A DNA stretch of 64,000 nt from Zongyangia gallinarum (GCA_904419315.1 CAJFQY010000001.1:62001-126000); one strand, 5' to 3'. Positions 35,785-44,778 are shown, numbered from the stretch's first letter. Numbers and translations are program-made. Notes: a model not told the origin generated them from the letters alone.

Positions 35785-36621
35785 ATGATGAAATCGTGCA
35801 TGGTAGAAAAGCTCATTTATCTAAAAAAACGGGACAGGATGACGACCCGGGAGCTATCGAGAAAGAGTGGGATACCCATCGGCACCCTGAACAAAATTTT
35901 ATGCGGGGAAACCAAGCGGCCGTCTTTGAGCAGTGTGGAACGGTTGGCGGTGGCTTTCGATGTAGCGGTGCGCTATTTGATGGACGACGATGTTCCGGTG
36001 GAATGCGCTGAGAGCGCCGTGACGGCGCTGGCGGAAAAGTACGACTTTTATGCCATCAGTGAGAGGGAACGGCTATTGGTAGAAAGATTCCGATGTTGCA
36101 CCTCCCGAGAAAAAGAGGTAGTAGAGCGGCTGGCGGGACAGCTGCAGCAGGTCAGGGGAATGGGGGAAAAGGCCGGGAGCAGGCGGCTTCCAGTATATTT
36201 GGCAGCGGCCGCCGGCGGACAGGGCGTGGCCATAGGCTCGGCGCTGGTGGAGGAAATGCTCATCCAGGACGACAACATCTCCCGCCAATCGGACTTTGTG
36301 GTGCAGGTCACGGGAGACGCCATGGCGCCTCTTTACTGCAAAGGGGACCTGTTGGGCGTCCGGCAGGGCGAGGCGAAGCACAACCAGATCGGCGCGTTTC
36401 TCCTCAATGGGGAGGGCTTTGTGCGAAGATATTTTCACAGCAAGGGCGTTACCAAGCTGATCTCCATTAACCGAAAGGTGCCGATTATCCAGGTGGGTGA
36501 CAGTGACGATTTATACTGCATGGGCGTCGTGGTGGGGATTGTCCGCCGCGCTTCAGGGGAAGAGATGCCGATGTCCGTCAAAAAAATCCGCACTCTGGAC
36601 CATGAGCCCATGGAACGGTAA
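35785..36621 (+). CDS. XRE/S24 (LexA/CI-like) repressor lacking the protease dyad
   Basis: A 278-residue regulator. The N-terminal HTH_XRE domain (residues ~6-65) has MTTRELSRKSGIPIGTLNKIL. A helical linker follows, then an S24 domain from about residue 140. In active S24 repressors the fold has GDSM with the catalytic Ser and a VKR with the catalytic Lys. Here the sequence reads VTGDAMAPLYCKGDLLGV and GEGFVRRYFHSKG, so Ser is Ala and Lys is Arg. Self-cleavage after DNA damage therefore looks impossible. The start follows GAGGAGGG. Its target is probably itself and the divergent small gene. Confidence 0.87.
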   Translation: MMKSCMVEKLIYLKKRDRMTTRELSRKSGIPIGTLNKILCGETKRPSLSSVERLAVAFDVAVRYLMDDDVPVECAESAVTALAEKYDFYAISERERLLVERFRCCTSREKEVVERLAGQLQQVRGMGEKAGSRRLPVYLAAAAGGQGVAIGSALVEEMLIQDDNISRQSDFVVQVTGDAMAPLYCKGDLLGVRQGEAKHNQIGAFLLNGEGFVRRYFHSKGVTKLISINRKVPIIQVGDSDDLYCMGVVVGIVRRASGEEMPMSVKKIRTLDHEPMER

Positions 36622-36638
36622 CTCCTATCATATCCGAT

Positions 36639-36669
36639 AAAAAAAGCACCGGCCTAGCCGGTGCTTTTT
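36639..36669. terminator. Bidirectional terminator between repressor and VOC genes
   Basis: AAAAAGCACCGGC-CTA-GCCGGTGCTTTTT is a perfect 13-bp stem between convergent genes. Confidence 0.92.
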
Positions 36670-36677
36670 AGATTCTC

Positions 36678-37055
36678 TTATTTTACCTGGGCAAATTCCA
36701 GTTCTTCGCCGTCGGGACCGGAAATTTTAAAATACCGGTTGGACTTGGGGGCGAACATATCGTTGGATTCGATACCCTGGGTGGTGATTTTGTATCCTAA
36801 GGAAACAGCCTCTTCATAGGCGGCGTCAATGTCGTTGGAGACAAAGGCAATGTGGTCGATAATGCCGATGGGTTTCTGGGAAAGGTCGTCATGGCGCTGA
36901 TAGATTTCCATGGTACATCCATTGTTCTCCAGCATGCAGGATTCTTCCAGCATAACGACTTCTTTAAAGCCGAGGCTCTTATAGAATTCCACGGATTTTT
37001 TAAAGTCTTTCACAGGCAGACCGATGTGGGCCAAACCGACGGGATTATTTTTCAT
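36678..37055 (-). CDS. VOC-superfamily (glyoxalase-like) protein
   Basis: A 125-residue protein with two beta-alpha-beta-beta-beta units. The start is the ATG of MKNNPVGLAHIGLPVKDFKK, after AGAGGTG; the upstream 40 codons have no site. Potential metal ligands are His in GLAHIGL, Glu in GCTMEIYQR, His in IDHIAFVS and Glu in GEELEFAQV, the usual four VOC positions. It may be a lyase, isomerase or resistance protein; the context does not say which. Confidence 0.85.
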   Translation of the reverse strand: MKNNPVGLAHIGLPVKDFKKSVEFYKSLGFKEVVMLEESCMLENNGCTMEIYQRHDDLSQKPIGIIDHIAFVSNDIDAAYEEAVSLGYKITTQGIESNDMFAPKSNRYFKISGPDGEELEFAQVK

Positions 37056-37100
37056 AATACACACACCTCTTTTATAAAAATAGTGAAAACGCCTGTCTCT

Positions 37101-37129
37101 ATTATAGTTGTCCCCACAGGGAATTGCAA
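37101..37129 (-). promoter_or_regulatory. SigA-type promoter for the VOC gene
   Basis: On the minus strand: TTGCAA (37124-37129), 17-base spacer, perfect TATAAT (37101-37106). Confidence 0.75.
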
Positions 37130-37249
37130 GGAAAGGACCTTCAGAAAATCTGACGGATCTCTTGGTGAAAATCACAGAAAAGTCCAGATAAAAGATTGTT
37201 TAAGAGTTGTTCGTTGTTTGGTCATAAACGGCGGTTTTGTTTACAAAAT

Positions 37250-37320
37250 GAATGATTTACTTTCATTCGCTATTCAGTTTCCATTCAAAAAACTGTCACT
37301 TGGCCTGGTTATACTATAAA
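37250..37320 (+). promoter_or_regulatory. Promoter and possible operator of the HtrA gene
   Basis: The promoter is CTGTCA (37293-37298), 16-base spacer, TATAAA (37315-37320). Upstream lies an inverted repeat GAATGA-N7-TCATTC (37250-37268) and a further CATTC at 37282-37286, spaced 18 bases from the previous one. These could bind an envelope-stress response regulator. The remaining part of the 37056-37394 gap shows only the VOC promoter. Confidence 0.5.
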
Positions 37321-37394
37321 ACGTAATCAGGAACAGAAAAGACAACCAAAATCAAATGACAAAGACAATGTATATAAATGAGGAGGAACCTGCT

Positions 37395-38819
37395 ATGTAT
37401 GACGACAGAAATCATGAGGAGAACAGCTTGTTTGAATTTTTACGTGAAGAGAATAAGTCCCAACAGGAAATAGATAATGAAACCCCATCTGATTCCCAAC
37501 AGACTAGTACATCCGGTTTCGCACCCCAGCCGGATGATAGTCAAACGACTTACGGAGGTACCACACCGGAAACCGGTTGGACCATGTCGGACGCTCCTTC
37601 TGGCCAGCAGGACAGCGGAAGCACCGGACGCAGCACCGATTGGTACGCGTCCCAGCCGAGACAGGCGCCTAAGGAGAAAAAACCAAAAGTGCCTAAGGAG
37701 AAAAAGCCATCCCGTCCCATGACGATGAAGGCGGCGGCTTTTATCCTGGCCGCAGGAGTTGTGGTCTCAGCCGCTGCGGGCTTTGGCGGCGGGTATCTCT
37801 CCGCCAGCCTACGGCAAGGGTCAACGGCACAGACTAGTAGTGGAAATACCTCTGCGCCGGCTTCTACCGTCAGCGCCGATACCGGTAGTATGACAGTACA
37901 GCAGGTGGTGGAAATGACCCAGAATTCTGTGGTAGAGATTACCACAGAAAGCGTGACCAACGGCGGATTCTTTATGGAGCAATATATTTCCTCCGGCGCC
38001 GGCAGCGGTGTCATCATTTCGGAGGATGGATATATCATCACCAATAACCACGTCATTGAGGACGCCAACACGGTGACCGTCCGGCTGAAAAATGGGGATA
38101 CCTATGATGCGAAGTTGGTGGGCACCGACCCTGAAACCGATGTAGCCGTCATCAAGATTGACGCCGAGGGGCTGACTCCCGCGACCCTAGGCGATTCCGA
38201 CACCCTTCAGGTGGGCCAGACAGCCATTGCCATCGGCAACCCTCTGGGCCAGTTGGGCGGCACCGTTACCAACGGTATCATCAGCGCCCTGGACCGTGAG
38301 ATCACCCTAGACGGGGAGACCATGAATCTGCTGCAGACCAACGCAGCCATCAACCCTGGCAACTCCGGCGGTGGACTCTTTAATGACAAAGGCGAACTGA
38401 TCGGTCTGGTGGTGGCAAAATCCACCGGTGAAAACGTGGAAGGCTTGGGCTTTGCTATCCCCATCAATGATGTCAAGGAGGTTTTAGACAGCCTGATCGA
38501 CTATGGCTATGTGAGAGGCCGTTTTGAGCTGGGCGTCACCACCATCGACATTACCAGTGATGAGGCGCAGGCCAGATACCGTGTCGATCAACAGGGCGTC
38601 TATGTCCAGCAGGTCAATGTAGATGGAAATGCCGCTTTAGCTGGCATGCAGGCAGGCGACCGGATCGTATCGGTAGACGGAACTGCCATTGAAAGCGGAT
38701 CTCAGCTCAAGGAGATCATCCAAAGCCACACCGTCGGTGATAAGATCACGATTGTAGTGGAAAGAAATGGCCAGCAGGTGTCACTTGCGGTGACACTGGC
38801 GGAAACCACCTATAACTAA
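37395..38819 (+). CDS. HtrA/DegP-type membrane serine protease (S1C) with PDZ domain
   Basis: A 474-residue protease for envelope protein quality control. The ATG at 37395 is 8 bases after AGGAGG. The first ~110 residues are polar and cytoplasmic, with a PKEKKPK-VPKEKKP duplication; one transmembrane helix follows (residues ~115-140). The trypsin-like domain has His in NNHVIED (~219), Asp in DVAVIKID (~248) and Ser in NPGNSGGGLF (~324). A single PDZ domain has GVYVQQVN, GMQAGDRIVSVDG and QLKEIIQSHTVGDKI. It is a single-gene unit. Confidence 0.95.
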   Translation: MYDDRNHEENSLFEFLREENKSQQEIDNETPSDSQQTSTSGFAPQPDDSQTTYGGTTPETGWTMSDAPSGQQDSGSTGRSTDWYASQPRQAPKEKKPKVPKEKKPSRPMTMKAAAFILAAGVVVSAAAGFGGGYLSASLRQGSTAQTSSGNTSAPASTVSADTGSMTVQQVVEMTQNSVVEITTESVTNGGFFMEQYISSGAGSGVIISEDGYIITNNHVIEDANTVTVRLKNGDTYDAKLVGTDPETDVAVIKIDAEGLTPATLGDSDTLQVGQTAIAIGNPLGQLGGTVTNGIISALDREITLDGETMNLLQTNAAINPGNSGGGLFNDKGELIGLVVAKSTGENVEGLGFAIPINDVKEVLDSLIDYGYVRGRFELGVTTIDITSDEAQARYRVDQQGVYVQQVNVDGNAALAGMQAGDRIVSVDGTAIESGSQLKEIIQSHTVGDKITIVVERNGQQVSLAVTLAETTYN

Positions 38820-38979
38820 GGTGAATAAGATCCGGCAGGATGAGGCAATATATTGATAGATGAAAAGCAAAGGCCAGGGGATGAAACCATTGCGGTGACA
38901 TATTGATTCCCCACAAACTGGCCGACTTGATTGAGCGTACTTCGAAAGAATACTTCTTCTTCTCAAAATATTCTCCAAA

Positions 38980-39015
38980 CACAAAGAGCCGGTCCCGAAG
39001 GACCGGCTCTTTGTG
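38980..39015. terminator. Terminator hairpin between HtrA and dihydrouridine synthase genes
   Basis: A perfect 16-bp stem (CACAAAGAGCCGGTCC / GGACCGGCTCTTTGTG) with a CGAA loop. T content beyond the stem is modest, so strength is moderate. Confidence 0.75.
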
Positions 39016-39017
39016 CT

Positions 39018-39058
39018 CAACAGGCTCCAGCACTGTTATCTCGTGCTGGAGCCTGTTG
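39018..39058 (-). terminator. Second long hairpin directly after the dihydrouridine synthase stop
   Basis: CAACAGGCTCCAGCAC-N9-GTGCTGGAGCCTGTTG is a perfect 16-bp stem two bases past the minus-strand stop codon. It lacks a U-run; with the adjacent hairpin at 38980-39015 it may stabilise the mRNA end or support termination. Confidence 0.6.
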
Positions 39059-39060
39059 CC

Positions 39061-40050
39061 TTACTGATCCGCGGTATCCAGATTAAGCCGAAGCGCCTCC
39101 TCCGCCAGCCGCTGAGCGTCGGCAAACTCCCGAAGGGAGCCTGCCATCCGCCGCAGGGAAGCGGCTCCCCGCAGCCCGTGCATGTAATAGGCACAGTGGC
39201 GCCGGGCCTCCCGCATGGCGGTGTATTCCCCTTTGTACTCACAGGCCAGCTGCATCTGATGAAGCATGGTTTCCATCTTCTGGGGCAGATCGGGCTCGGG
39301 CAGAACGGTGCCGTCCTCGAAATACCGCCGGATCTGGGCGAAGATCCACGGCCGGCCCAAAGCGCCCCGGCCGATGGCCACACAGTCACAGCCGGTTTCC
39401 TCATACATAGCCAGAGCCTCTTCCAGGCTGGTCACATCTCCGTTGCCAAAGACGGGGATGGAGACAGCCTCCTTGACCTGGCGGATGATGCCGATATCCA
39501 CAGGCGGGGAATACATCTGCTGCCGGGTCCGGCCGTGGATGGTGAGAGCGGCGGCTCCCGCCCCCTCCAAAATCTGAGCAAACTCCACGGCGTTGACATG
39601 CTCCTCGTCCCAGCCCTTCCGGAATTTGGCTGTCACTGGCACCGGAACTGCCTTCACCACGGCGGCCACAATCTCCCCAGCCAGTTTCGGATGCTTCATC
39701 AGGGCGGAGCCGCCGCCGTTGCCCGCCACCTTGGGGGCGGGGCAGCCCATGTTGATGTCGATGATGTCGGGGTCAAATTCCATGGCCCGCCGGGCGGCTT
39801 CGGCCAGGGTGGCGGGCTCGTCCCCGAAGAGCTGGACCGCCATAGGCCGCTCCCTGGCGGTGACGGTGAGCAGGGACTTGGTCTTTCTGTCCGAGTAGGT
39901 CAGTCCCTTGGAGGAGGCCATTTCCCCTACCACATAAGCGCAGCCAAACTCCTTGCACACCTGCCGGAAGGCGCGGTCTCCCACCCCGGCCATGGGGGCC
40001 AGGGTAGCGGTTTTTTCGATTTTCACGTTGCCGATGGTGATATATTCCAT
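39061..40050 (-). CDS. dus: tRNA-dihydrouridine synthase
   Basis: A 329-residue FMN enzyme that reduces uridines in the tRNA D-loop with NADPH. The start is the ATG of MEYITIGNVKIEK, 7 bases after AAAGGAGA; the 66 codons upstream have no site. Motifs are LAPMAGVGDRAFR (FMN/barrel start), DINMGCPAPKVAGNGGGSALM with the active-site Cys, VTAKFRKGWDEEHVN, and FGNGDVTSLEEAL with IGRGALGRPWIF. It shares a divergent promoter region with polA. Confidence 0.95.
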   Translation of the reverse strand: MEYITIGNVKIEKTATLAPMAGVGDRAFRQVCKEFGCAYVVGEMASSKGLTYSDRKTKSLLTVTARERPMAVQLFGDEPATLAEAARRAMEFDPDIIDINMGCPAPKVAGNGGGSALMKHPKLAGEIVAAVVKAVPVPVTAKFRKGWDEEHVNAVEFAQILEGAGAAALTIHGRTRQQMYSPPVDIGIIRQVKEAVSIPVFGNGDVTSLEEALAMYEETGCDCVAIGRGALGRPWIFAQIRRYFEDGTVLPEPDLPQKMETMLHQMQLACEYKGEYTAMREARRHCAYYMHGLRGAASLRRMAGSLREFADAQRLAEEALRLNLDTADQ

Positions 40051-40082
40051 GGATAGTCTCCTTTGTTTGATGCGTAAAATTA

Positions 40083-40111
40083 ATTCTAGCAAATTTGTGG
40101 GAGAGGTGCAA
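40083..40111 (-). promoter_or_regulatory. SigA-type promoter for dus
   Basis: On the minus strand: TTGCAC (40106-40111), 17-base spacer, TAGAAT (40083-40088). A TATAAT on the plus strand at 40121-40126 is the likely polA -10, but its -35 is weak. Confidence 0.65.
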
Positions 40112-40210
40112 CAAATGTGGTATAATATCTTTCGTATGGGCATCATTTCTATCCAAGAGGAAATAGGCGGCGAAATCGAGAGTTTGCCCGGCCGCAGATG
40201 AGGTGAAGCT

Positions 40211-42808
40211 ATGAAATTACTGGCAGTGGATTCCAACAGTATTCTCAACCGGGCCTTTTATGGCATTCGGCTGCTTTCGAATAAGGACGGCGTTTATACC
40301 AACGCCATTTTTGGGTTTGTCAATATTCTGCTCAAACTCATGGAGGACGTGAAACCGGATGCGGTGGCCTTTGCCTTTGACCTGAAGGCCCCCACCTTCC
40401 GCCATCTCATGTTTGACGATTACAAGGCCAACCGAAAGGGGATGCCGGAGGAACTGGCGGTCCAGCTGCCCCTTGTCAAGGAGCTGTTGACCGACCTGGG
40501 CTATAAAATTGTGGAAAAAGAGGGCTATGAAGCTGACGACATCCTAGGCACCCTGGCCCAGCACTGCAAAAACGATGGGGACGAGTGCGTCATCGCCACC
40601 GGGGACCGGGACTCCCTTCAGCTGGTGGGAGATGGGGTCACGGTGCTGCTGGCCGCTACCAAGATGGGGAAAGCGGAATACACCGTCTACGGCCCCGAGG
40701 AGGTCAAAGCCAAGTACGGCGTCACCCCCAGGCAGTTTATCGATGTCAAAGCCCTCATGGGGGATGCCTCCGACAACATTCCCGGAGTGGCCGGCATCGG
40801 GGAGAAGACCGCCACCGATCTGATCTCCCGCTTCGGGAGCATTGAGTATATCTTTGAGCACTTTGAGGAAATCGAATTAAAACCCGGCGTCCGCAAGAAG
40901 CTCCAGGACGCCCAGGGCATCGCCCAGATGAGCAAGGTCCTGGCCACCATCGATGTGGACGCGCCGGTGGAGTGCGGAGCCAGCTGTTATGTCCGGGGAG
41001 AACCGGACGAAGGAGCCGCGGTGCGGCTTCTCTCCAAGCTGGAGATGTATTCCACCATCCAGCGGTTGGGGCTGCGGGCTGAAGCGGTCTCCGCGCCTGC
41101 GCCAAAGGAGCGGACGGAAGAAGCGTCGGTGGCCTCCATCCCTGTAGTGGAGCTGGACGCCGGTACGTTAAAGACGCTGTTGGGAGAGGCAGAGCCTTTC
41201 TCCCTCTGTGTACGGAGTCAGGGGGAAGAAATCACCGAAGCCTGGGCCGCCACAGCTGAAAGGGTTTATCACACCGAGGACACCGCCCTTATCGATCAGA
41301 TTTTGCAGGCGGATCAGGTGAAAATCATCACCGACAATGGCAAGACCCTCCATCACCACGCCATCAGCCGGGGCTATAGGGTGGACAATCTGGACTTCGA
41401 CGTTTCCCTGGCCGCCTATCTGCTCAGCCCCACCTCGGCAAGCTATGACCTGACCATGCTCTCCTCCCAGTACGGCGCCAAGGTGCCCCTGCTGACCGGG
41501 GAGCGCAAGGACGAGCGGGGGGCCCTGGATGCCGCCATGACCTTGGCGCTGTATCCGTCCCTGCTGGCCGCCATCCAGGAAAACGGCCAGGAGAAGCTGC
41601 TCTTTGAGATTGAGATGCCCCTCTCCCGGGTGCTGGCGCAGATGGAGCATGTGGGCTTTGACATCGACACCGCTGGGGTGGCGGAGTTTGGCAAGGGCCT
41701 GGACAAGGACATCCTCTCCTTACAGGAGCGGATCTATGGCTTTGCCGGGGAGGTTTTTAACATCAACTCCCCCAAACAGCTGGGGGTGATCCTCTTTGAA
41801 AAGCTGGAGCTGCCCGCCCGGAAGAAGACCAAGACCGGTTATTCCACCAATGCGGATGTGCTGGAATCTTTGCGGGGCAAGCATCCCATCATTGAGGACA
41901 TTCTGGAGTACCGGAAGCTGACCAAGCTGAAATCCACCTATGTGGACGGGCTGCTGGCGGCGGTGCAGCCCGACGGCAGGATCCATTCCAGCTTTAACCA
42001 AACCGAAACCCGGACCGGCCGGATCAGCTCCACCGAGCCCAATATGCAGAACATCCCGGTGCGCACCGAGCTGGGCTCCACCCTGCGGAAGTTTTTTACC
42101 GCGCCTAAGGGCTGGACCCTCATCGACGCCGACTACTCCCAGATCGAGCTACGGGTTTTGGCCTCCATTGCCGAGGATGAGCATATGATCGAGGCATTTC
42201 GCAACCATGAGGATATCCACCGCCAGACAGCGGCCCAGGTATTCCATCTGACCCCTTTGGAGGTGACGCCCCTCATGCGTTCCCGGGCCAAGGCGGTCAA
42301 TTTCGGCATTGTCTACGGCATCGGCGCCTTCTCCCTTTCCCAGGACATTGGGGTCAGCGTAGCCGAAGCCGACAGCTATATCAAAGGCTATCTGGACACC
42401 TATCGCGGGGTGGCCCAGTATATGAAGAATATTAAGGAATTTGCCAAGGAAAACGGTTATGTGGTAACCCTGATGGGCCGCCGCAGGTACCTGCCGGAGC
42501 TCTCCAGCTCCAATCGGAATATGCGTAACTTTGGAGAGCGGGTGGCCATGAACACCCCCATTCAGGGCACAGCGGCGGACATCATCAAAATCGCCATGGT
42601 CCGGGTCAGCGAGGCCCTGGAAAAAGCGGGGCTAAAGACAAAGCTGATCCTGCAGGTCCACGACGAACTGATTCTGGCCGCTCCGCCGGAGGAGGTGAAC
42701 AGGGCTTCTGCCATCCTCAAAGAGGAGATGGAAAATGCTGTTCACCTCAAGGTCCCCATGGAGGTGGATGTCCACGCCGGGGAAAACTGGCTGGCTGCCA
42801 AGGGCTGA
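40211..42808 (+). CDS. polA: DNA polymerase I (proofreading domain inactive)
   Basis: An 865-residue replication/repair enzyme that removes Okazaki primers. The N-terminal 5'-3' exonuclease domain has VDSNSILNRAFYG, DDYKANRKGMPEEL and EADDILGTLA, with DASDNIPGVAGIGEKTA. The middle domain has FSLCVRSQGEEITE where proofreading enzymes have the D-x-E metal pair, so 3'-5' exonuclease activity is lost, as in Bacillus-type PolA. The polymerase domain has FNQTETRTGRISSTEPNMQN, DADYSQIELRVLA, RSRAKAVNFGIVYGIG and QVHDELI. The ATG follows GAGGTGA. Confidence 0.97.
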   Translation: MKLLAVDSNSILNRAFYGIRLLSNKDGVYTNAIFGFVNILLKLMEDVKPDAVAFAFDLKAPTFRHLMFDDYKANRKGMPEELAVQLPLVKELLTDLGYKIVEKEGYEADDILGTLAQHCKNDGDECVIATGDRDSLQLVGDGVTVLLAATKMGKAEYTVYGPEEVKAKYGVTPRQFIDVKALMGDASDNIPGVAGIGEKTATDLISRFGSIEYIFEHFEEIELKPGVRKKLQDAQGIAQMSKVLATIDVDAPVECGASCYVRGEPDEGAAVRLLSKLEMYSTIQRLGLRAEAVSAPAPKERTEEASVASIPVVELDAGTLKTLLGEAEPFSLCVRSQGEEITEAWAATAERVYHTEDTALIDQILQADQVKIITDNGKTLHHHAISRGYRVDNLDFDVSLAAYLLSPTSASYDLTMLSSQYGAKVPLLTGERKDERGALDAAMTLALYPSLLAAIQENGQEKLLFEIEMPLSRVLAQMEHVGFDIDTAGVAEFGKGLDKDILSLQERIYGFAGEVFNINSPKQLGVILFEKLELPARKKTKTGYSTNADVLESLRGKHPIIEDILEYRKLTKLKSTYVDGLLAAVQPDGRIHSSFNQTETRTGRISSTEPNMQNIPVRTELGSTLRKFFTAPKGWTLIDADYSQIELRVLASIAEDEHMIEAFRNHEDIHRQTAAQVFHLTPLEVTPLMRSRAKAVNFGIVYGIGAFSLSQDIGVSVAEADSYIKGYLDTYRGVAQYMKNIKEFAKENGYVVTLMGRRRYLPELSSSNRNMRNFGERVAMNTPIQGTAADIIKIAMVRVSEALEKAGLKTKLILQVHDELILAAPPEEVNRASAILKEEMENAVHLKVPMEVDVHAGENWLAAKG

Positions 42809-43141
42809 CCACCTGCCGGCGGGCGGCGAGTCGCCGCAGCCAAGTCGCGCTGTGGTGTTGTTCGAGACAAAATCGCGTGTGCCGCGGCAGTGTCACGATC
42901 AAAGCCATGGGCGCGACCTGCCCGCCGCTAGGCGCGGGCAGCGCGGCGATGATTTTAGCTAGGCTATGGGCGCGGATTGCCCGCCGCTAGGCGCGCCACC
43001 TACCGGTGGGGGATACCGCGCTTATGTGTCAATCGCAACAAGCTTATGTGTGCCGCGGCAGTGTCACGATCAAAGCCTGGGGCGCGACCTGCCCGCCTAC
43101 CGAAGCTAAAAATACAATTGAGGACAAAGGACGGAAATGGT
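42809..43141. repeat. GC-rich intergenic repeat cluster between polA and rimI
   Basis: This 333-base gap has no credible gene. A 50-base unit occurs at 42877-42926 and 43048-43097 with 48 of 50 identical bases (it begins GTGTGCCGCGGCAGTGTCAC). A 30-base part of its right end plus flank recurs at 42966-42995 with 3 mismatches to 42908-42937. GCTTATGTGT is repeated at 43019 and 43042. Hairpins include GCGGCGA/TCGCCGC near 42826, CTGCCCGC-N8-GCGGGCAG (42918-42941) and CCACC-TACC-GGTGG (43000). It resembles a decayed family of extragenic repeats. Confidence 0.8.
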
Positions 43142-43657
43142 ATGGAAGCTGTAGAAGGAATCCGGATTGTAAAGATGGAAGGCTCCCACATCAAAGAGGT
43201 GGCCCGGCTGGAAAGGGAGTGCTTTTCCACCCCATGGCATGAAAATGGGCTGCGATATGAGCTGACCAACCCCTTGGCGGCTTTTTATGTGGCGCTGGAT
43301 CCCAAAGGCCGGGTAGCAGGCTATGCGGGGATGCACAACATTGTGGGGGAAGGGTATGTCACCAACGTGGCGGTGTATCCCTCCTGCCGGAGAAGGGGGA
43401 TTGGCCGTGCCCTCATGGAGACGCTGCTTCACTTTGCAAAAGAAAACCATCTGCGCCTGGTGACGCTGGAGGTTCGTGCCTCCAATGCCGGGGCCATTGC
43501 CCTGTATGAGCGGCTGGGTTTTGTCCAGGTAGGCTTTCGGCCTGGCTATTACCAGAAGCCGAAAGAGGACGCCCTGATTATGACCAAGGATTATTGGCAC
43601 GACCGGGCATTCCCCGAACAGGTGCATGGAGCCGAGTTCCTCACGTCAGCTCAATGA
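43142..43657 (+). CDS. rimI: Ribosomal-protein-alanine N-acetyltransferase RimI-type
   Basis: A 171-residue GNAT enzyme that acetylates the N-terminus of ribosomal protein S18 in E. coli. The start is ATG 43142 after AAAGGACGG; the open frame further upstream runs through the repeat cluster and is not coding. FSTPWHENGLRYELTNPLA, VAVYPSCRRRGIGRALMETL with the acetyl-CoA loop, and EVRASNAGAIALYERLGF are typical of RimI. It sits 18 bases before tsaD, the common rimI-tsaD pairing; tsaB and tsaE are not in the window. Confidence 0.92.
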   Translation: MEAVEGIRIVKMEGSHIKEVARLERECFSTPWHENGLRYELTNPLAAFYVALDPKGRVAGYAGMHNIVGEGYVTNVAVYPSCRRRGIGRALMETLLHFAKENHLRLVTLEVRASNAGAIALYERLGFVQVGFRPGYYQKPKEDALIMTKDYWHDRAFPEQVHGAEFLTSAQ

Positions 43658-43675
43658 AGAAAGGAAGGAAAACCT

Positions 43676-44704
43676 TTGAAGATATTAGCCATTGAAAGCT
43701 CCTGCGACGAGACCGCCGCCGCTGTGGTGGAAGACGGAAGGAAGGTCCTTTCTTCTATCATCGCGTCCCAGGTGGAGGAGCACAAAATTTACGGCGGCGT
43801 GGTGCCGGAGATTGCATCCCGCCGACACTGTGAGGCCATTGACGGGGTGGTCACCTCCGCCCTTGCGGAGGCAGGCCTTACCTTGGACGGGGTGGACGCT
43901 GTGGCTGTCACCGCTTATCCAGGGCTCATCGGGGCCCTGCTGGTGGGAGTAAACTACGCCAAAGGGCTCTGCCTTGGCTCGGGAAAGCCTCTTATCCCCG
44001 TCCACCATATCCGCAGCCACATTGCGGCCAACTATATTGAGCATCCGGATCTTGTCCCTCCCTTCCTCTGCCTGGTGGTCTCGGGAGGACACAGCCATAT
44101 TATCGAGGTGCGGGATTATACCGATTTCCGGATTGTGGGCCGGACTCGGGACGACGCGGCGGGAGAAGCCTTTGACAAGGCGGCCCGGGCCATGGGATTC
44201 CCCTATCCCGGAGGCATCTATATTGATAAAGCTTCCAAGGTTGGGAATCCTGACGCCTACAAACTCCCCCACCCTAAGGTGGAGGGAAGCCCTTATGACT
44301 TTAGCTTTTCGGGGCTGAAAACAGCGGTGATTAACCTGATCCACAACTGCGCCCAGAAAGGGGAAGGGTACAACCGGGATGACCTGGCCGCCTCCTTCCA
44401 GAAGGCGGTGGTGGAGATCCTCTCCGGCCGGCTGCTGCTGGCGGCCCAGGAACTGGGCTACCGCCGGATTGTGCTGGCAGGAGGCGTCAGCGCCAACTCC
44501 GGCCTTCGGGAATATCTGCAAAAGCAGTGCGATGACAGGGGCTATACCCTGACCGCCCCCTCCCCCGTTTACTGCACCGACAATGCGGCCATGGTGGGGG
44601 CCCAGGCCTACCATGAATTTCTGGCCGGACATGTGGCGGATATGGCGTTAAATGCCTGTGCCAGCCTACCAATTGACCAGATTTCTGGGGTAAAAGAGGT
44701 ATAA
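43676..44704 (+). CDS. tsaD: tRNA N6-adenosine threonylcarbamoyltransferase TsaD
   Basis: TsaD transfers threonylcarbamoyl to A37 of ANN-decoding tRNAs. It has 342 residues of the Kae1/ASKHA fold. The start is TTG 43676 after AAGGAAGGAAAACC. ILAIESSCDETAAAVV opens the protein; HHIRSHIAANY carries the metal-binding H-x3-H; VSGGHSHII, GEAFDKAARAMGFPYPGG and AGGVSANSGLRE are conserved. It follows rimI in the same operon. Confidence 0.97.
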   Translation: MKILAIESSCDETAAAVVEDGRKVLSSIIASQVEEHKIYGGVVPEIASRRHCEAIDGVVTSALAEAGLTLDGVDAVAVTAYPGLIGALLVGVNYAKGLCLGSGKPLIPVHHIRSHIAANYIEHPDLVPPFLCLVVSGGHSHIIEVRDYTDFRIVGRTRDDAAGEAFDKAARAMGFPYPGGIYIDKASKVGNPDAYKLPHPKVEGSPYDFSFSGLKTAVINLIHNCAQKGEGYNRDDLAASFQKAVVEILSGRLLLAAQELGYRRIVLAGGVSANSGLREYLQKQCDDRGYTLTAPSPVYCTDNAAMVGAQAYHEFLAGHVADMALNACASLPIDQISGVKEV

Positions 44705-44749
44705 TTTGTTTCGGTTTTGAAAATTTGATAAGAATGTAACAATATTTTC

Positions 44750-44778
44750 TTGAAAACCCTGGACATACCGTTTATAAT
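44750..44778 (+). promoter_or_regulatory. SigA-type promoter for pckG
   Basis: TTGAAA (44750-44755), 17-base spacer, perfect TATAAT (44773-44778), 63 bases before the start. Confidence 0.85.

Noticed and set aside
42855..42880. GTTCGAGAC, which looks like a tRNA T-loop
   Set aside because: The flanking bases do not form a 5-bp T stem, and no acceptor, D or anticodon arms fit around it.
42877..43097. Direct repeats that might be a CRISPR array
   Set aside because: Only two full 50-base copies separated by 121 bases, no regular spacers and no cas genes.
42977..43141. N-terminal extension of rimI through the repeat cluster
   Set aside because: The extension is translated repeat sequence; the ATG at 43142 has a ribosome site and gives the normal RimI length.
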